Assembly: GCA_003669555.1 (NCBI GenBank)
Contig: QWOS01000037.1
Span: forward strand, 1-45,124
Origin: Planctomycetota bacterium
GTDB lineage: Bacteria > Planctomycetota > Planctomycetia > Gemmatales > Gemmataceae
DNA length: 45,124 nucleotides
Reading direction: 5' to 3'
Numbering within the stretch: the first letter of the stretch is position 1; each line of letters starts with the position of its first letter. Shown here piece by piece: positions 9,385 through 18,342 of the stretch. The position numbers were made by a program, and so were the translations under genes. The notes beneath the pieces were generated by a model. The model was given only the letters and a program-made list of their open reading frames with translations. It was not told the DNA's origin and did not search any database.

Positions 9385-10829
9385 TCGTTTCATTGCTGGC
9401 CTGTTCCGCGCTGCTGATTGGCGTCGAACCTGGCTCCGGGCCCAAAGCGGCGGCTGTGAAGGCTGCCGAGTCCCGCGCCGGCGTGGCCTGGGAAATGGCC
9501 ATGAAGATATGGGACTTCGCCGAGCCGGGATATATGGAGAAGCAGTCGTCGGCGCTGCTCTCCGATGCCCTGGAGCGGGAGGGATTCCGTGTCAGGAGGG
9601 GCGTTGCCGGTATCCCCACCGCTTTCATCGCCGAGGCTGGCTCGGGCAAGCCGGTTATCGCCATCCTGGGGGAATATGATGCGCTGCCTGAACTGTCGCA
9701 AGAGGCGGTACCCTTCCGTAAGCCGCGGCCCAATGGCAACGGCTATGGGCAGGCCTGTGGGCACCATCTTTTCGGCGTGGCCAGCGCTACTGCCGCCATG
9801 GCCCTGGCTGACCTGTTGAAAACTGGGGAGGTGAAGGGCACAGTGCGGTTCTATGGTTGCCCGGCCGAGGAAGGCGGCGCCGCCAAGGCCTTCATGGTGC
9901 GGGAGGGCCTGTTTGCCGATGTGGATGCCGCGCTGCATTGGCACCCCGGCAACCGCAACACGGCAGGTGATGCCTCATGCCTGGCGCGCATTGCCGCCAA
10001 GTTCCGCTTCCATGGCCAGGCAGCCCATGCTGCGGGTGCGCCTGAAAAGGGGCGCAGCGCGCTCGATGCGCTGTTGCTCACCATCCACGCCGCTGAAATG
10101 TTGCGGGAGCACACCCCGGATGGCACCCGCCTGCACCACACCATCACCTCAGGTGGCGGAGCGGCAAATGTGGTACCCGAATTCGCGGAAGGGTTCTTTT
10201 ATGTGCGCCATCCCAGGGCTGAGGTGGTCTCACAGTTGTGGCCACGCCTGTTGAAATGCGCCCAGGCTGGCGCACTGGCCACCGAAACCCGTCTGGAAGT
10301 GGTTCCCCTGGGCGGCACGATGCAGATCCTGCCCAACGACACCCTGGCCCGTATCACCCGTGAAAACCTCCAGACCCTGAACAATCTTGCCTACGACAGC
10401 GCGGAACTGGCCTTTGCCGCCCGTCTGGCTGACACCTTTCCCGACAAGGCGCCGCCGGTGGAATCAGTCCGCGAGGTGGCGGACCAGTCGGGCAAGGTGA
10501 CCAATGGCTCAACCGATGTGGGAGATGTGTCGTGGGTGGTGCCAACAACGGGCTTCTATGCGGCCACCTGGGTACCTGGCACCCCGGGGCACTCGTGGCA
10601 GGCGGTGGCCTCGGGCGGCACCACCATCGGCAAGAAGGGGATGGTGCTGGCCTCGCGGGTGCTGGCCGCCACGGCGGTTGATTTGCTGACCAATCCGGCC
10701 CTCATCGAGGCCGCGAAGGGCGAGCAGGCCCGTCGGAAGGACGGTAAACCCTACCTGCCCCTGCTGGACAAAGCCCAGAAACCCCCACTCGACTATCGTT
10801 TGCCGGGCCGGCGCATGCTGGGGGATTAG
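9381..10829 (+). CDS. M20 family amidohydrolase, AbgB-like
   Basis: A 482-residue zinc metallo-amidohydrolase of the M20 (AbgB/aminoacylase-like) family. Visible metal and catalytic motifs are GEYDALPELS, CGHHLFGVASA, PAEEGGAAKAFMVREG (catalytic Glu pair), the dimerisation-domain segment GQAAHAAGAPEKGRSALDAL, STDVGDVSW and PGHSWQAVAS near the end. These match the p-aminobenzoyl-glutamate hydrolase subunit B subgroup, but the true substrate could be another N-acyl amino acid or dipeptide. The N-terminus MIVSLLACSALLIGV looks like a signal peptide, so the enzyme may be exported. It begins within the stop codon of the GDSL hydrolase, suggesting stoichiometric expression and possibly sequential action, ester then amide cleavage, on one substrate. 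Confidence 0.9.
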   Translation: MIVSLLACSALLIGVEPGSGPKAAAVKAAESRAGVAWEMAMKIWDFAEPGYMEKQSSALLSDALEREGFRVRRGVAGIPTAFIAEAGSGKPVIAILGEYDALPELSQEAVPFRKPRPNGNGYGQACGHHLFGVASATAAMALADLLKTGEVKGTVRFYGCPAEEGGAAKAFMVREGLFADVDAALHWHPGNRNTAGDASCLARIAAKFRFHGQAAHAAGAPEKGRSALDALLLTIHAAEMLREHTPDGTRLHHTITSGGGAANVVPEFAEGFFYVRHPRAEVVSQLWPRLLKCAQAGALATETRLEVVPLGGTMQILPNDTLARITRENLQTLNNLAYDSAELAFAARLADTFPDKAPPVESVREVADQSGKVTNGSTDVGDVSWVVPTTGFYAATWVPGTPGHSWQAVASGGTTIGKKGMVLASRVLAATAVDLLTNPALIEAAKGEQARRKDGKPYLPLLDKAQKPPLDYRLPGRRMLGD

Positions 10830-10855
10830 GGCTGGAAAGGACCGGGCCCCGGATT

Positions 10856-12163
10856 TCAACCCAGCAGTGCCCGGATGGGCGTGCCTTCCGACAGGGGCGA
10901 GGGTCGCCCCTCGGCGGTACTGAAGAAGGTGCCCTGGGGTTCGTAGCCCAACGCCGACAGGATGGTGGCGTGCAGGTCGGCCGGGGTGTGGGGGGAGTCT
11001 TTGGGGTAGGCGCCGATGCGGTCGCTGGCACCTACCACCCGGCCCATTTGCAGCCCGCCGCCCGCCACGATGGCGGTGAAGCAGTTGGGCCAGTGGTCGC
11101 GCCCGGCATCGGCATTGATGGTGGGAGTGCGGCCAAAATCACCCAGCCACACCACCAATGTGTCGGCCAGCATCCCCCGCTCCTCGAGGTCATCGAGCAG
11201 GGCTACAAAGCCTTGTTGCATCGGCGGGACCAAGCGGTTTTTCAGGCTGTTGAAGTTGTCTTTATGGGTGTCCCAGACAATGCTGGGGCCATTCACTGTG
11301 GTGACAAACCGGCAGCCCGCTTCGAGCAGCCGGCGCGCCAGCAGGTGTGACTGCCCCCAGGTATGTCGGCCATAGCGGTCACGCACCCGGGCAGGCTCGC
11401 GTGACAGGTCGAAGGCGGATCGGACCGCCGGGCTGCCTACCAGTTCACCTGCCCGGCGACGCAGGGCATCGAGCATGGGGTGCGGGCCGGAGAGTCCACC
11501 CAGCAAATCGTTTCTGCCACGCAACCTTTCGCTGGTGAGTTCGGGCGCGGGTTCCAGGGAGGGCATGCGGAAATCCCGCGCTGCCGGGTCGGCAGCGACC
11601 ACCAGCGGGTCGTTGTCACGGCCCAGACAGCCGCCAAACTGGCCGGGGGTGATGTAGGCGAAGCTGTCGCAGTGGGGGTGAGGCGTGATGACATAGGGCG
11701 GGAAGAGGCGGGTTGGTTCTTCACGGCGGGTGAGCCAACCCACCAGCGTGCCCAGCGAGGGGTGATCCTGGGGGCCGGGATTGATCAGGGTGCTGTCCAG
11801 CCGGTAGGGGCGGCCAACAATCGACCAGTGCATGCCGGAGTTGTGCTGGGTGTGTGTATGATGCAGGGTGCGGATGAGCGAGAGCTTGTCCGCACGGCTG
11901 GCCAGTTCAGGGATCAGCTCGGTGAAGCGCACGCCGGGAATCCGGGTGGAGATGGCTTTGAAAGGCCCGCGGATAGTATCAGGGGCGTCGGGCTTGGGGT
12001 CGAACAGGTCATGATGGCTGGGCGCGCCCGAATTGAAGATCATCACCACCCGTTTGGCGCGGGGTGCCACGGGTCTGGCCAGGGTGAGGCGATCCATGCC
12101 AGCACACCAGGCACCCGCCAAAGTGATCGGCAACGAACGCAGTAGAGACCGGCGATGCAGCAT
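10856..12163 (-). CDS. DUF1501 protein (lone copy)
   Basis: A 435-residue DUF1501 protein. The chosen start gives MLHRRSLLRSLPITLAGAWC, a Tat-like signal with RR at residues 4-5; upstream in-frame codons are shadow sequence. Family landmarks are VVMIFNSGAPSHHDLFDPKP, the substitution-tolerant GPFKAISTRIPGVRFTELIP stretch, WDTHKDNFNSLKNRLVPPM, VVWLGDFGRTPTINADAGRD, HWPNCFTAIVAGGGLQMGRV and a C-terminal TPADLHATILSALGY. Unlike the copy at 3821-5218, it has no DUF1549/DUF1553 partner next to it. Its 3' end converges with the M20 amidohydrolase (27 nt apart), and its 5' end is divergent from the acyltransferase-like membrane gene. Its partner protein may be encoded elsewhere. Confidence 0.91.
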   Translation of the reverse strand: MLHRRSLLRSLPITLAGAWCAGMDRLTLARPVAPRAKRVVMIFNSGAPSHHDLFDPKPDAPDTIRGPFKAISTRIPGVRFTELIPELASRADKLSLIRTLHHTHTQHNSGMHWSIVGRPYRLDSTLINPGPQDHPSLGTLVGWLTRREEPTRLFPPYVITPHPHCDSFAYITPGQFGGCLGRDNDPLVVAADPAARDFRMPSLEPAPELTSERLRGRNDLLGGLSGPHPMLDALRRRAGELVGSPAVRSAFDLSREPARVRDRYGRHTWGQSHLLARRLLEAGCRFVTTVNGPSIVWDTHKDNFNSLKNRLVPPMQQGFVALLDDLEERGMLADTLVVWLGDFGRTPTINADAGRDHWPNCFTAIVAGGGLQMGRVVGASDRIGAYPKDSPHTPADLHATILSALGYEPQGTFFSTAEGRPSPLSEGTPIRALLG

Positions 12164-12369
12164 GAGTCGATCCCGTGGCGGGCGACAATCCGGGGGCGGG
12201 CCAATCCAGTATGTCATCACCAGGGGCCAAGGTCAAACACCCTGATGGATGGGACTGGCATCAACCGGGCCCCGCCATAGAAAAGCCCTGCTGCTGATCC
12301 ACCAACGGGCCCACAGGAAGGCGTGACACCCTGGATACCACCGCACTCCCCCAGGCGCCTCCAGCGCGG

Positions 12370-13452
12370 GTGGCCTCGCTTGACCAGTTCCGTGGCTATA
12401 CGGTGCTGGGGATGGCCTTTGTGAATTTTCTGGGTGGCTACCTGTGTATGCCCCAGGTGATAGGCCACCACCATAGCTACTTCAGCTATGCCGATGCCAT
12501 CATGCCACAGTTTTTTTTCGCGGTGGGTTTCGCTTTTCGCCTCACCTTGCTGAAAACCATCGGGCGCGACGGTTACGGCGCTGCCATGCGCAAAGGCCTG
12601 GTGCGCTGTCTGGGACTGTTGCTGGTGGCCTTCGCGGTCCACGGCGTCAGTGGCGGGGTGAAAACCTGGGAAGAGTTGCGCGGTTTCACCCTGCCAGCCT
12701 TCCTGGAGGCTGCTTTCAAGCGCGACTACTTCCAGACCCTTACCCATATTGGCGTCACCAGCCTGTGGGTGCTGCCGGTTATCACCCGGGGCCCGGGTCA
12801 GCGGCTGGCCTGGGCGGTGGTTTCGGCCCTGGCACATGTGGCTCTGTCACTCTGGTTCAACTACCAATGGACCCTCACCAACCCGGTTGCCATCGATGGC
12901 GGCCCTCTGGGCTTTCTCACCTGGACGCTGCCGCTGCTGGCGGGATCCTTCGCCTACGACTGGTGTTCGCAACCCGAAGGGCAAGGCAGGCCAGTGGCCC
13001 GGCTGCTGGGCTGGGGCGTGCTGCTGATGCTGGCAGCCTACGCCCTGAGCTGCCTGAATCTGCGTTTCGCACCCAACGATGGCAGCCGCTGGCTCCTGGA
13101 GCCTCCGTTTCTGCCCCCGGCCGATCCCAGGTCGCTCAATTACTGGACCATGAGCCAAAGGGCTGGCAGTGTCACCTACCTGCTGTTCGCGGCTGGCTTC
13201 AGTATGGCCGTTATGGGCCTGTTTGTGGTGCTGTGCGACCGTTTGCACTGGCGCTGGAGTGTGCTGGACACACTCGGGGGCAACGCCCTGGTGGCTTATA
13301 TCATTCTGGGCATGCTGGAAGACCCCATCCGCCACTATGTGCCGAAGGATTCACCCGCCTGGTTTGCGCTCTCGGCGTGGGGTCTGCAAATGGGCCTGTG
13401 CTGGCTGTTTTTGCGCAAGCTCGAGAAAAACGGGGTTCACATCCGGGTGTGA
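12370..13452 (+). CDS. Heparan-alpha-glucosaminide N-acetyltransferase-like membrane protein
   Basis: A polytopic membrane protein of about 360 residues with roughly ten hydrophobic segments. The signature opening is SLDQFRGYTVLGMAFVNFLG, followed by SYADAIMPQFFFAVGFAFRL. Both correspond to the HGSNAT/DUF5009 family, which transfers acetyl groups from acetyl-CoA across a membrane to sugars in characterised eukaryotic members. Acceptor and direction in bacteria are not known. The GTG at 12370 is a conservative start. The frame stays open upstream with a plausible N-terminal peptide (LDTTALPQAPPARVASLDQF), and a GGAAGG site at 12316-12321 precedes a CTG at 12331, so the true protein may be 13 residues longer. 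It is divergent from the DUF1501 gene. Confidence 0.82.
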   Translation: MASLDQFRGYTVLGMAFVNFLGGYLCMPQVIGHHHSYFSYADAIMPQFFFAVGFAFRLTLLKTIGRDGYGAAMRKGLVRCLGLLLVAFAVHGVSGGVKTWEELRGFTLPAFLEAAFKRDYFQTLTHIGVTSLWVLPVITRGPGQRLAWAVVSALAHVALSLWFNYQWTLTNPVAIDGGPLGFLTWTLPLLAGSFAYDWCSQPEGQGRPVARLLGWGVLLMLAAYALSCLNLRFAPNDGSRWLLEPPFLPPADPRSLNYWTMSQRAGSVTYLLFAAGFSMAVMGLFVVLCDRLHWRWSVLDTLGGNALVAYIILGMLEDPIRHYVPKDSPAWFALSAWGLQMGLCWLFLRKLEKNGVHIRV

Positions 13453-13580
13453 GCCGCGCCTTTTGACCACTGGCATCAAGACAGGACTCGTTGCCAACAC
13501 CTGTCGGGACAGATAGCGTGAAATGGGCGTAAGGTTGGTTTTTCGTCCAGACCGGTATTTTTCGCATGGGGAATGGCACT

Positions 13581-14333
13581 ATGAGCGATCGCAAGGTGGC
13601 CCTGATAACCGCCAGCGGCAAGCAGCGGATTGGCTGGCACGTCGCCAATGCCCTGGCCAGGCGTGGCTATGCCATCGCCGTCCACTATTTCCAGTCGGCC
13701 ACCGAAGCTGCCGAGACGGTTGCCCTGTTTCAGAGCCAGGGTATCGAAGCCGTTGCCTATCAGGCCGATCTCCGCGATGAATCCAGCGTTCACGCGCTGG
13801 TGGATGGGGTGCTGGAACGCTTTGGCAGGCTGGATGTGCTGGTCAACTGCGCTGGTATCTGGGACAGCAAAAAGCTCGAACAGGTCACCGCTGCCGATGT
13901 GCGGCATCATTTCGAGGCGAATGCGCTCAGCTCATTCCTGTGCGCCCAGCGGGCTGGACTCGCGATGGTGAAGCAACCCGAAGGGGGGTGCATTGTCAAT
14001 ATCGGCGACTGGGCCGAAGTGCGGCCCTATCGTGACTATGTGGCTTATTTCATGTCGAAGGGTGCTGTCCATTCCCTCACCCGTTGCCTGGCAGTGGAGC
14101 TGGCGGCCCGCAACCCGCGTGTCCGCGTCAACTGCATCCTGCCCGGTCCGGTCCAGCTACCCACCGACATGCCGGAAGCGGTTCGTCTTGAAGTGGTCGC
14201 GGCGACGCTGGCCCGACGCGAGGGCAGTCCGAATCATGTCGCCCAGGCTGTGCTGGCTTTTATCGACAACGACTACCTTTATGGCACCTGTCTGCCCGTT
14301 GATGGTGGCCGGACCGTTTATGCGCCCGATTGA
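13581..14333 (+). CDS. SDR oxidoreductase, pteridine-reductase-like
   Basis: A short-chain dehydrogenase of 250 residues with a Rossmann fold and cytoplasmic location. The cofactor loop is TASGKQRIGWHVANAL, resembling the TGxxxRxG motif of pteridine reductases (PTR1/FolM) rather than the usual TGxxxGIG, and it suggests NADPH use. LVNCAGIWD is the NAG element and YFMSK the Tyr-Lys dyad. The normal catalytic Ser position (VNIGDWAE) holds Gly-Asp; PTR1 likewise uses Asp in the triad. VDGGRTV ends the chain. The ATG at 13581 (MSDRKVALITASG) fits the family N-terminus, while ATG 13566 would add five residues. The stop is followed at once by the methyltransferase frame, so the two are probably co-transcribed. 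A role in reduction of a pterin or small ketone is inferred from motif only. Confidence 0.86.
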   Translation: MSDRKVALITASGKQRIGWHVANALARRGYAIAVHYFQSATEAAETVALFQSQGIEAVAYQADLRDESSVHALVDGVLERFGRLDVLVNCAGIWDSKKLEQVTAADVRHHFEANALSSFLCAQRAGLAMVKQPEGGCIVNIGDWAEVRPYRDYVAYFMSKGAVHSLTRCLAVELAARNPRVRVNCILPGPVQLPTDMPEAVRLEVVAATLARREGSPNHVAQAVLAFIDNDYLYGTCLPVDGGRTVYAPD

Positions 14334-14362
14334 TCCGTATGTCTTCCCGGTGGAACGCAATA

Positions 14363-15061
14363 ATGGCAACAATGGATCTGGATTGTCTGGAAAGCTACCC
14401 TTGGCATTATGACCGCGCGGCGGTGCGTAGCGATCCCCAGGTTGAATTTTTGGCCTCCCACCGGACGCTCGACGCATTCGAGGTGGGTGGACTCAAATTC
14501 GTTTGCCCGGCAGGCATTTATCACCCTGACGAATTCAGCAGCACCCGGTTCATGTACCGCGGCCTGCTGAGTGAATTACCCCGTCTGGGACAGCGCATTG
14601 TGGAAGTCGGCACCGGCTGCGGCGCGATCGGGATTTGCCTGGCCGCGGCTGGGCGCGGGGTCACCCTGCTCGACATCAATCCGGAAGCCGTGGCGTGCGC
14701 CGCGAATAATGCCCGCCTCAACCGGGTCGAGGTCAGGGCGCTCCAGTCGGACTTGCTTGCCGCCGTGGAAGGTCAGCAATTTGACCTGATTCTTTTCAAT
14801 ACCCCGCTGATGGACAAGCCGGTGGAAAGCCCGATCGAGGTTATGGCCTGCGATTCTGGGGGTCAATTGTTCACGCGCTTCATGGATGAGGCCAGGCATC
14901 ACCTGATCCCGGGTGGTGAAGTATGTGTCAGTGTTTCCAACCTGGGAAACAGGACGGCAATCCTGGCAGCCCTGGCGGGCTACAAGTACCGGATCCTCTA
15001 TTTCGAAAACTATCCGGCTGACAACATCTGGAAGTGCCTGTTGCTGGCGCAACCCGTTTGA
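14363..15061 (+). CDS. HemK/PrmC-like SAM-dependent methyltransferase
   Basis: A class I methyltransferase of about 232 residues. The SAM site is VEVGTGCGAIGICLAAAG (motif I), the acidic residue follows in TLLDINPEAV, and motif IV reads LFNTPLMDKPVE. In HemK/PrmC enzymes motif IV is NPPY, which holds a planar amide or base nitrogen; the NTPL here suggests a changed substrate. The N-terminal stretch FVCPAGIYHPDEFSSTRF resembles the PrmC GVFxP...S/T lead-in. Starts are uncertain: TTG 14330 overlaps the SDR stop, and ATG 14339, 14363 and 14372 are possible. ATG 14363 has a GGTGG element about 10 nt upstream. The substrate is unknown; proximity to the SDR suggests a shared small-molecule modification. 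Confidence 0.8.
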   Translation: MATMDLDCLESYPWHYDRAAVRSDPQVEFLASHRTLDAFEVGGLKFVCPAGIYHPDEFSSTRFMYRGLLSELPRLGQRIVEVGTGCGAIGICLAAAGRGVTLLDINPEAVACAANNARLNRVEVRALQSDLLAAVEGQQFDLILFNTPLMDKPVESPIEVMACDSGGQLFTRFMDEARHHLIPGGEVCVSVSNLGNRTAILAALAGYKYRILYFENYPADNIWKCLLLAQPV

Positions 15062-15147
15062 CGAGTGCGAGGGGGGGACCTTTGAGCCTTTGCAGCGCTG
15101 GTTGCTCCGGGCAGGCTGGTAATTCTGCCGGGTGGCATCAGCCGGTC

Positions 15148-16398
15148 TTAACGAGCTGTTTTCAGGCCCATTTTCGGAAAAAGGTCGTGGCCATCAAGCG
15201 GCAGGGCGGAATTGACCGCCCGGTGGATCAGCCCATCCAGCACGCCTGACAAGGGTTTGCCTGCCGGGTTGGCGTTGGTGTTGGCCGCGAGAGCCCAGAC
15301 CAGCCCGTCGTGGCGACGGACCAGCAGGGAGGCGGTGCCAGGCAGCGACCCGTTATGCCAGGCATTGAGCTTGCCTGGCGCGGTTTGGCGAACCTGCCAG
15401 CCCCAGCCGTACCAGGTGGATTCTTTTGGGTTGTCCCCGGGTGGCCTGGACCAGATGCGCTGGATGGTGGCGGGCTTCAGCAGGGCTGGTCTTGCAGACT
15501 CATCCAGTGCCACCCCCCAGCGGACCAGATCCGCGGGGGTGGCTAGCCAGCCGCCATGGGCATCCATCGTTTCCAGGCACCAGCAGCCGTAGGGCTCATC
15601 GACCTGCCCCGCCATGCCCATCACAGAATTGCCCCGTCGGCCACGCGTGTCGCTGTAGACGACTTCAGCAGGTGCCTTTTTTTCGCGGAGTGTCCGGCCC
15701 AGGCGCATCCGGCTGATACCCAGGGGAGTGAGTACCTCCTGCCGTGTGGCCTGTTCATAGCTGAGGCCGGTGACTTTCCCGATCAGCCGGCCCAGCAGGC
15801 AATAGCCGAAGTTGGAGTAGGCGAAGCGGCTACCCGGCTGGAAGTCGAGCGGCTTCCGGAGCATGTAGGCGATGACCTGATCGGGCCGCGCCGGCCCATC
15901 AGTTCTGGCTTCGGCACAGATGGTGACGGAACGAAACATCGGGTCGAAAGACTTGTCGCGGTCCCAGCCGCCGGTATGGCGCAGCAACTGCTCCACGGTC
16001 ACCTGGGTCCAGCGTTCGTCCCGGGGTTTGGGCAGACCGAGGAGGGCGTGCACCGGCGCATCGGCCTTGAGCAGGCCGCGCTCGATCAGGCGGGCCACCA
16101 CCAGGCCGGTGAGTGGCTTGGAAACGCTGGCCACCCGGAAGAGGTGGGTGGGTGTGAGTTTCTCGCCAGTGGCCGGGTCAGCCACCCCGGCGGCCACCGC
16201 ATGGGCCAGCCTGCCGTCGCGGGCCACCGCCAGACTCAAACCGGGGATTTTTTCGTTGACCACCCAGGTGTCGAGAAAGTTCTGGAGGGACTTTTCCGCC
16301 CGGGAATCTTCCCGGGCCGTGTATGCCCCGTGGGTCAGGCCGGCGACCAGGGCGCTCAGGGCGGCCAGGGTCGTGCGACGGTCGACCGGGTTGGGCAT
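15148..16398 (-). CDS. Serine hydrolase, beta-lactamase/DD-peptidase-like (class C fold)
   Basis: A 416-residue exported serine hydrolase of the beta-lactamase/transpeptidase-like family. The ATG at 16398 gives MPNPVDRRTTLAALSALVAG, a probable Tat or Sec signal; ATG 16425 is an alternative. Active-site motifs are SVSK (SxxK, nucleophile Ser and Lys), YSN in RFAYSNFGYCLLGRL (YxN) and HNGSLPG in place of KTG, which is typical of esterase EstB-like or D-aminopeptidase-like members rather than true class C beta-lactamases. It may hydrolyse esters or D-amino acid peptides; resistance to antibiotics should not be assumed. It diverges from the metalloprotease-like gene across a 91-bp intergenic region that must hold both promoters. 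Confidence 0.9.
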   Translation of the reverse strand: MPNPVDRRTTLAALSALVAGLTHGAYTAREDSRAEKSLQNFLDTWVVNEKIPGLSLAVARDGRLAHAVAAGVADPATGEKLTPTHLFRVASVSKPLTGLVVARLIERGLLKADAPVHALLGLPKPRDERWTQVTVEQLLRHTGGWDRDKSFDPMFRSVTICAEARTDGPARPDQVIAYMLRKPLDFQPGSRFAYSNFGYCLLGRLIGKVTGLSYEQATRQEVLTPLGISRMRLGRTLREKKAPAEVVYSDTRGRRGNSVMGMAGQVDEPYGCWCLETMDAHGGWLATPADLVRWGVALDESARPALLKPATIQRIWSRPPGDNPKESTWYGWGWQVRQTAPGKLNAWHNGSLPGTASLLVRRHDGLVWALAANTNANPAGKPLSGVLDGLIHRAVNSALPLDGHDLFPKMGLKTAR

Positions 16399-16489
16399 GG
16401 TGGAATTTTTCCGATTTCGCAACATTTTCTCGTGGTAGCGCAAGCTACAGGCTAAGCTGGCGGGAAAGGATTTCGCAAGAGGGCATCGC

Positions 16490-18268
16490 ATGCTTTTATT
16501 CCTGGCTGCCGCGCTGCTGCTGACTTCCGGGCAGATGCCCGTGAAAAAGACCCTCGGCGGTGTGGATTTGACGGAATTGCCGGTCAGGGTGCCGGGCTAC
16601 CGCACCTTGCAAGTGGCTGGTTTCACGGTGCTGGCCGATCCCCGGGTGATTGAGCCGCCCGAGAAGCAGACCATAAGCCCCCTGCAGGTTCTTGAGGGAG
16701 AATTGAAGATTCTGGGGCGGATAGTCCACACCCAGGCGCTGGCTGAATTGCGCAAGCTGGTCATCTGGGCTGAATGGGATGAAGTGCAGCCGCTGGGCAA
16801 TGGCAGGGAAGGGAACGCCCTGGCGGTGTACTATGGCGGCTCGCAGCGTGGCATGCTGCAAGCGGGCAGGAATCCGCTGAAGGCGAACAACATCTCCATC
16901 CTGTCTATGCGGAACCTCACCCGCGAGCACCAGCCTGGCCAGCAAAGCGACCGGTGTGTGCTGCTTCACGAGATGGTTCATGCGGTGCATCATACCATTC
17001 TGGGTTTCAACAACCCGCAGATCGAGGCTGCCTACCAGCAGGCCCTCGAGCGTGGCAAGCTGGAGCGCGGTTCGTATGCCGCCACGAGTGCCGCCGAGTT
17101 TTTTGCCGAGATGTCGTGTGCTTATCTCGACAGGTTGCAGTATTTTCCGCGCGACCGGGATGAACTGCGCCAGCACGATCCGGTGACTTTCCAGTTGCTG
17201 GCCCGTCTTTGGTCCGGGGCTGAGAATGCGGCAAGCCGGACCCGCAAGGTGGCCAGCAGTAAGCGCGAGGATTTGCCGAAACTGGCGATGTCGCTGGAGG
17301 ATTTTCAGGCTGGCGAGCTGGCCAGCGGTCCGCCCACCCCTTCGGCTCGTGCGCTCATGGGGCGGGTGGTGGTGCTGCTGTTTTTTGCCGCCCAGAGTGC
17401 CGATGCCCTTCAGGCGCTGGCCCGGTCAGCGGAATTGCAGCGGGAACTGGCGGAGCATGGGCTGAGTGTGCTGGCCAGCCATGCCAGCACGGGTGCCGAT
17501 CGGGCCGAGGTGCGACGGGCCGCCGCGCAACGGGCGCCCGCCCTGAGCGTGACACTGGTGCCTCGTTTGGCGCGCAATCCCGGGCTGGGCAAGCTGCCGC
17601 ACACGGTGGTGTTTGACTGTCTGGGGCAGGCACGGTTTTCAGGTTCACCGTACGATGCCGAATTGGTCGCGCGTCAGCTGGTGGGGGATCTGATGGCCAA
17701 TGCAGCTGCCCGGGACACCGGCGACGAAGCAGGGGATGAAGGGCCACCCGCGCCCTTGCTGGCGATTGAGAAGGCATTGCGCCAGGGTGACAAGCCGCCA
17801 GCTGTACTGGCAAGGCTGGAGAAGCTGACCCTGGCCGATCCGGTATCGCGGGCCTGGAAAGTCCGTCTGGTGGAGGCTATTCTCGAGGGACCGCACCAGA
17901 GTCTGGAAGACAGTCAGGCTGGACCGGACAAGGCGGTGGCTTTCTGCGATCTGGAAGGGATGGACCAGCGTTGGCGGGGGACTTCTTTTGCAGCGGAGAT
18001 TGCGCGGGCACTGACCACCCTTCGGAAGGACCCCGAGGTGCAACGGGAGCTGCGGGCGCGGCTCCTGCAAGAGAAGGTGCGCGCTTATGATGCGCAGCTC
18101 AGTCGCCGGCCGAAGTCTTTTGAGCCGTCAAAACCGGCCTTCCGCACGGCCAACGCCGATCTTCTGGCGCCGCTCAACCAGGCTCTGGAACGCCTGCGTC
18201 AGGAGTATGCCGGCACGCCGGCGCTGGCGGGGGCCGAACGGCTTGCCGCGAAGTATCAGCCGGAATAA
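16490..18268 (+). CDS. Secreted zinc metalloprotease-like protein with degenerate thioredoxin-like domain
   Basis: A 592-residue exported protein with a signal peptide at residues 1-14. Around residue 160 it has a zincin motif, LLHEMVHAVHH (HExxH). About 40 residues later comes AATSAAEFFAEMSCAYL, whose Glu could be the third zinc ligand of a gluzincin. The region from about residue 280 resembles a TlpA/thioredoxin fold: GRVVVLLFFAAQSADALQAL stands where GKVVLLDFWASWCPPC would be, so both redox cysteines are missing, and LPHTVVFDCLGQARFSG matches the cis-Pro/strand region. The C-terminal 180 residues are helical and charged without a known family. A purine-rich AGAGGG at 16478-16483 precedes the ATG by 6 nt. 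The combination is not one I recognise as a named family; both domain calls rest on motifs. Confidence 0.72.
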   Translation: MLLFLAAALLLTSGQMPVKKTLGGVDLTELPVRVPGYRTLQVAGFTVLADPRVIEPPEKQTISPLQVLEGELKILGRIVHTQALAELRKLVIWAEWDEVQPLGNGREGNALAVYYGGSQRGMLQAGRNPLKANNISILSMRNLTREHQPGQQSDRCVLLHEMVHAVHHTILGFNNPQIEAAYQQALERGKLERGSYAATSAAEFFAEMSCAYLDRLQYFPRDRDELRQHDPVTFQLLARLWSGAENAASRTRKVASSKREDLPKLAMSLEDFQAGELASGPPTPSARALMGRVVVLLFFAAQSADALQALARSAELQRELAEHGLSVLASHASTGADRAEVRRAAAQRAPALSVTLVPRLARNPGLGKLPHTVVFDCLGQARFSGSPYDAELVARQLVGDLMANAAARDTGDEAGDEGPPAPLLAIEKALRQGDKPPAVLARLEKLTLADPVSRAWKVRLVEAILEGPHQSLEDSQAGPDKAVAFCDLEGMDQRWRGTSFAAEIARALTTLRKDPEVQRELRARLLQEKVRAYDAQLSRRPKSFEPSKPAFRTANADLLAPLNQALERLRQEYAGTPALAGAERLAAKYQPE

Positions 18269-18342
18269 GGCGATGGTTTTTTTCGCGGATTCAATGGGGT
18301 GCGGTACCTTTGCACCGGTCAGAACCAGTGGGATGTCATGCC

